From Endozoicomonas sp965199185 (lineage in GTDB: Bacteria; Pseudomonadota; Gammaproteobacteria; Pseudomonadales; Endozoicomonadaceae), in NCBI GenBank assembly GCA_965199185.1, contig CBDAQW010000018.1, positions 62,001 through 126,000 of the forward strand: a DNA stretch of 64,000 nucleotides, read 5' to 3'. This document shows, piece after piece, positions 63,559 to 64,000 of this stretch. A program made the translations under genes and the position numbers. Within the stretch, counting starts at the first letter, position 1, and each line of letters begins with the position of its first letter. Under the pieces are notes generated by a model, which did not search any database, had not been told where the DNA came from, and worked only from the letters and a program-made list of their open reading frames with translations.

Positions 63559-64000
63559 ATGGATCGCCTGGGTGTGAAGACGGTGATCTATGCGCCAATG
63601 GTACTTTTTGGCCGGGTGGTTGGCGGTATCAGCCTGATTAATATGCCTGATGAGTATCAGGTTTATATTGATGAGATGGATCTGCTGCGACGTATTGGTG
63701 AATTAATAGCCTCCGCCAGAGATCGGCAGAAGTCGGAGTTTGCCCTGCGCCAGAGTGAGGAGCGCTATCAATTGGCTATGGATGCTGCCTCTGATGGTCT
63801 GTGGGACTGGGATGTTGTCAATGACAGAATGTATTTCAGCCCTCGTTATCAAACTATGCTCGGTTATCAGCCTTCAGAACTTCTGACCACAATAAGTGCC
63901 TGGCGTCGTTTAGTGCATCCGGATGACAAGAAGCAAGCACTGGGATTTTTTGATGAGCAGCTTGCAAATTCGAATACATCTTTCCAGTTTGTTTACCGGA
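63559..64000 (+). CDS. continuation of the sensor after frameshift: GAF end and PAS domain (3' end beyond window)
   Basis: From 63559 the next frame reads MDRLGVKTVIYAPMVLFGRVVGGISLINM, the second half of a GAF domain, then a linker helix. A PAS domain follows (ERYQLAMDAASDGLWDWDVV, then YFSPRYQTMLGYQPSEL and LVHPDDKKQA). It lies -1 relative to the preceding frame; one extra base in the GGGG run at 63548-63551 would join them as DHEGGMIMDRLGV. It is therefore the same gene as the upstream frame, split by a 1-bp deletion or a sequencing error. It has no convincing start of its own. The output module (kinase or GGDEF/EAL) is not in the window. Confidence 0.75.
   Translation, partial: MDRLGVKTVIYAPMVLFGRVVGGISLINMPDEYQVYIDEMDLLRRIGELIASARDRQKSEFALRQSEERYQLAMDAASDGLWDWDVVNDRMYFSPRYQTMLGYQPSELLTTISAWRRLVHPDDKKQALGFFDEQLANSNTSFQFVYR

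Overview
The window is chromosomal DNA of a gammaproteobacterium. The order yciK-mupP-ubiG / gyrA-serC-pheA-hisC-tyrA~aroA-cmk-rpsA / ihfB and the block gacA-uvrC-pgsA-tRNA(Gly,Cys,Leu) match Pseudomonas and Oceanospirillales-type genomes. A fused TyrA-AroA, a Tus homologue, large orphan proteins and one protein with a eukaryotic-type RING motif suggest an animal-associated relative such as Endozoicomonas. That genus assignment is an inference, not proven here.

Layout. 1-3.4 kb (minus strand): a secreted tandem-domain acid phosphatase cut by the window edge, an SDR reductase (yciK), the cell-wall recycling phosphatase mupP, and ubiG. 3.9-14.9 kb (plus): gyrA, then an aromatic amino acid and serine operon (serC, pheA, hisC, tyrA-aroA fusion), cmk and rpsA, punctuated by clear rho-independent terminators. 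15.2-16.6 kb: an orphan secreted Arg/Gly/Ser-rich protein separating rpsA from ihfB. 16.9-18.8 kb: ihfB, lapA, lapB (envelope and LPS control). 18.9-25 kb: a lipoprotein M16 protease (minus), then gsk, pdxH and a Tus-like terminator protein. 25-28.7 kb: ETF-ubiquinone oxidoreductase divergent from etfBA, with two perfect PsrA-type palindromes placed on the two promoters. 28.8-32.6 kb: gacA/uvrY, uvrC, pgsA and three tRNAs behind a strong promoter.

32.7-40 kb is a decayed mobile island between tRNA-Leu and tRNA-Asn. It holds a secreted S10 carboxypeptidase, fragments of an F-type conjugation system (traL, traE, a traK start, a truncated trbC), a ParDE pair whose toxin is cut by an IS630-type element with a classic -1 slippery site, an orphan secreted protein, and an ISAs1-family element with a perfect 10-bp target duplication sitting inside an integrase pseudogene next to tRNA-Asn. 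Two copies of a ~160-bp MITE-like repeat lie at 31.4 and 34.8 kb.

40.1-49.1 kb mixes DUF1285, a YiiX-like permuted NlpC/P60 hydrolase, tRNA-Arg and a nitronate monooxygenase with three large orphan genes. One of these ends in a RING-like zinc motif, and another carries a methyltransferase-like segment. A decayed nagK follows. 49.2-60.3 kb holds DNA repair genes: polB (Pol II) convergent with the recC-recB-recD operon. The window ends in a large membrane sensor with three periplasmic solute-binding domains, a GAF domain interrupted by a frameshift, and a PAS domain running off the edge.
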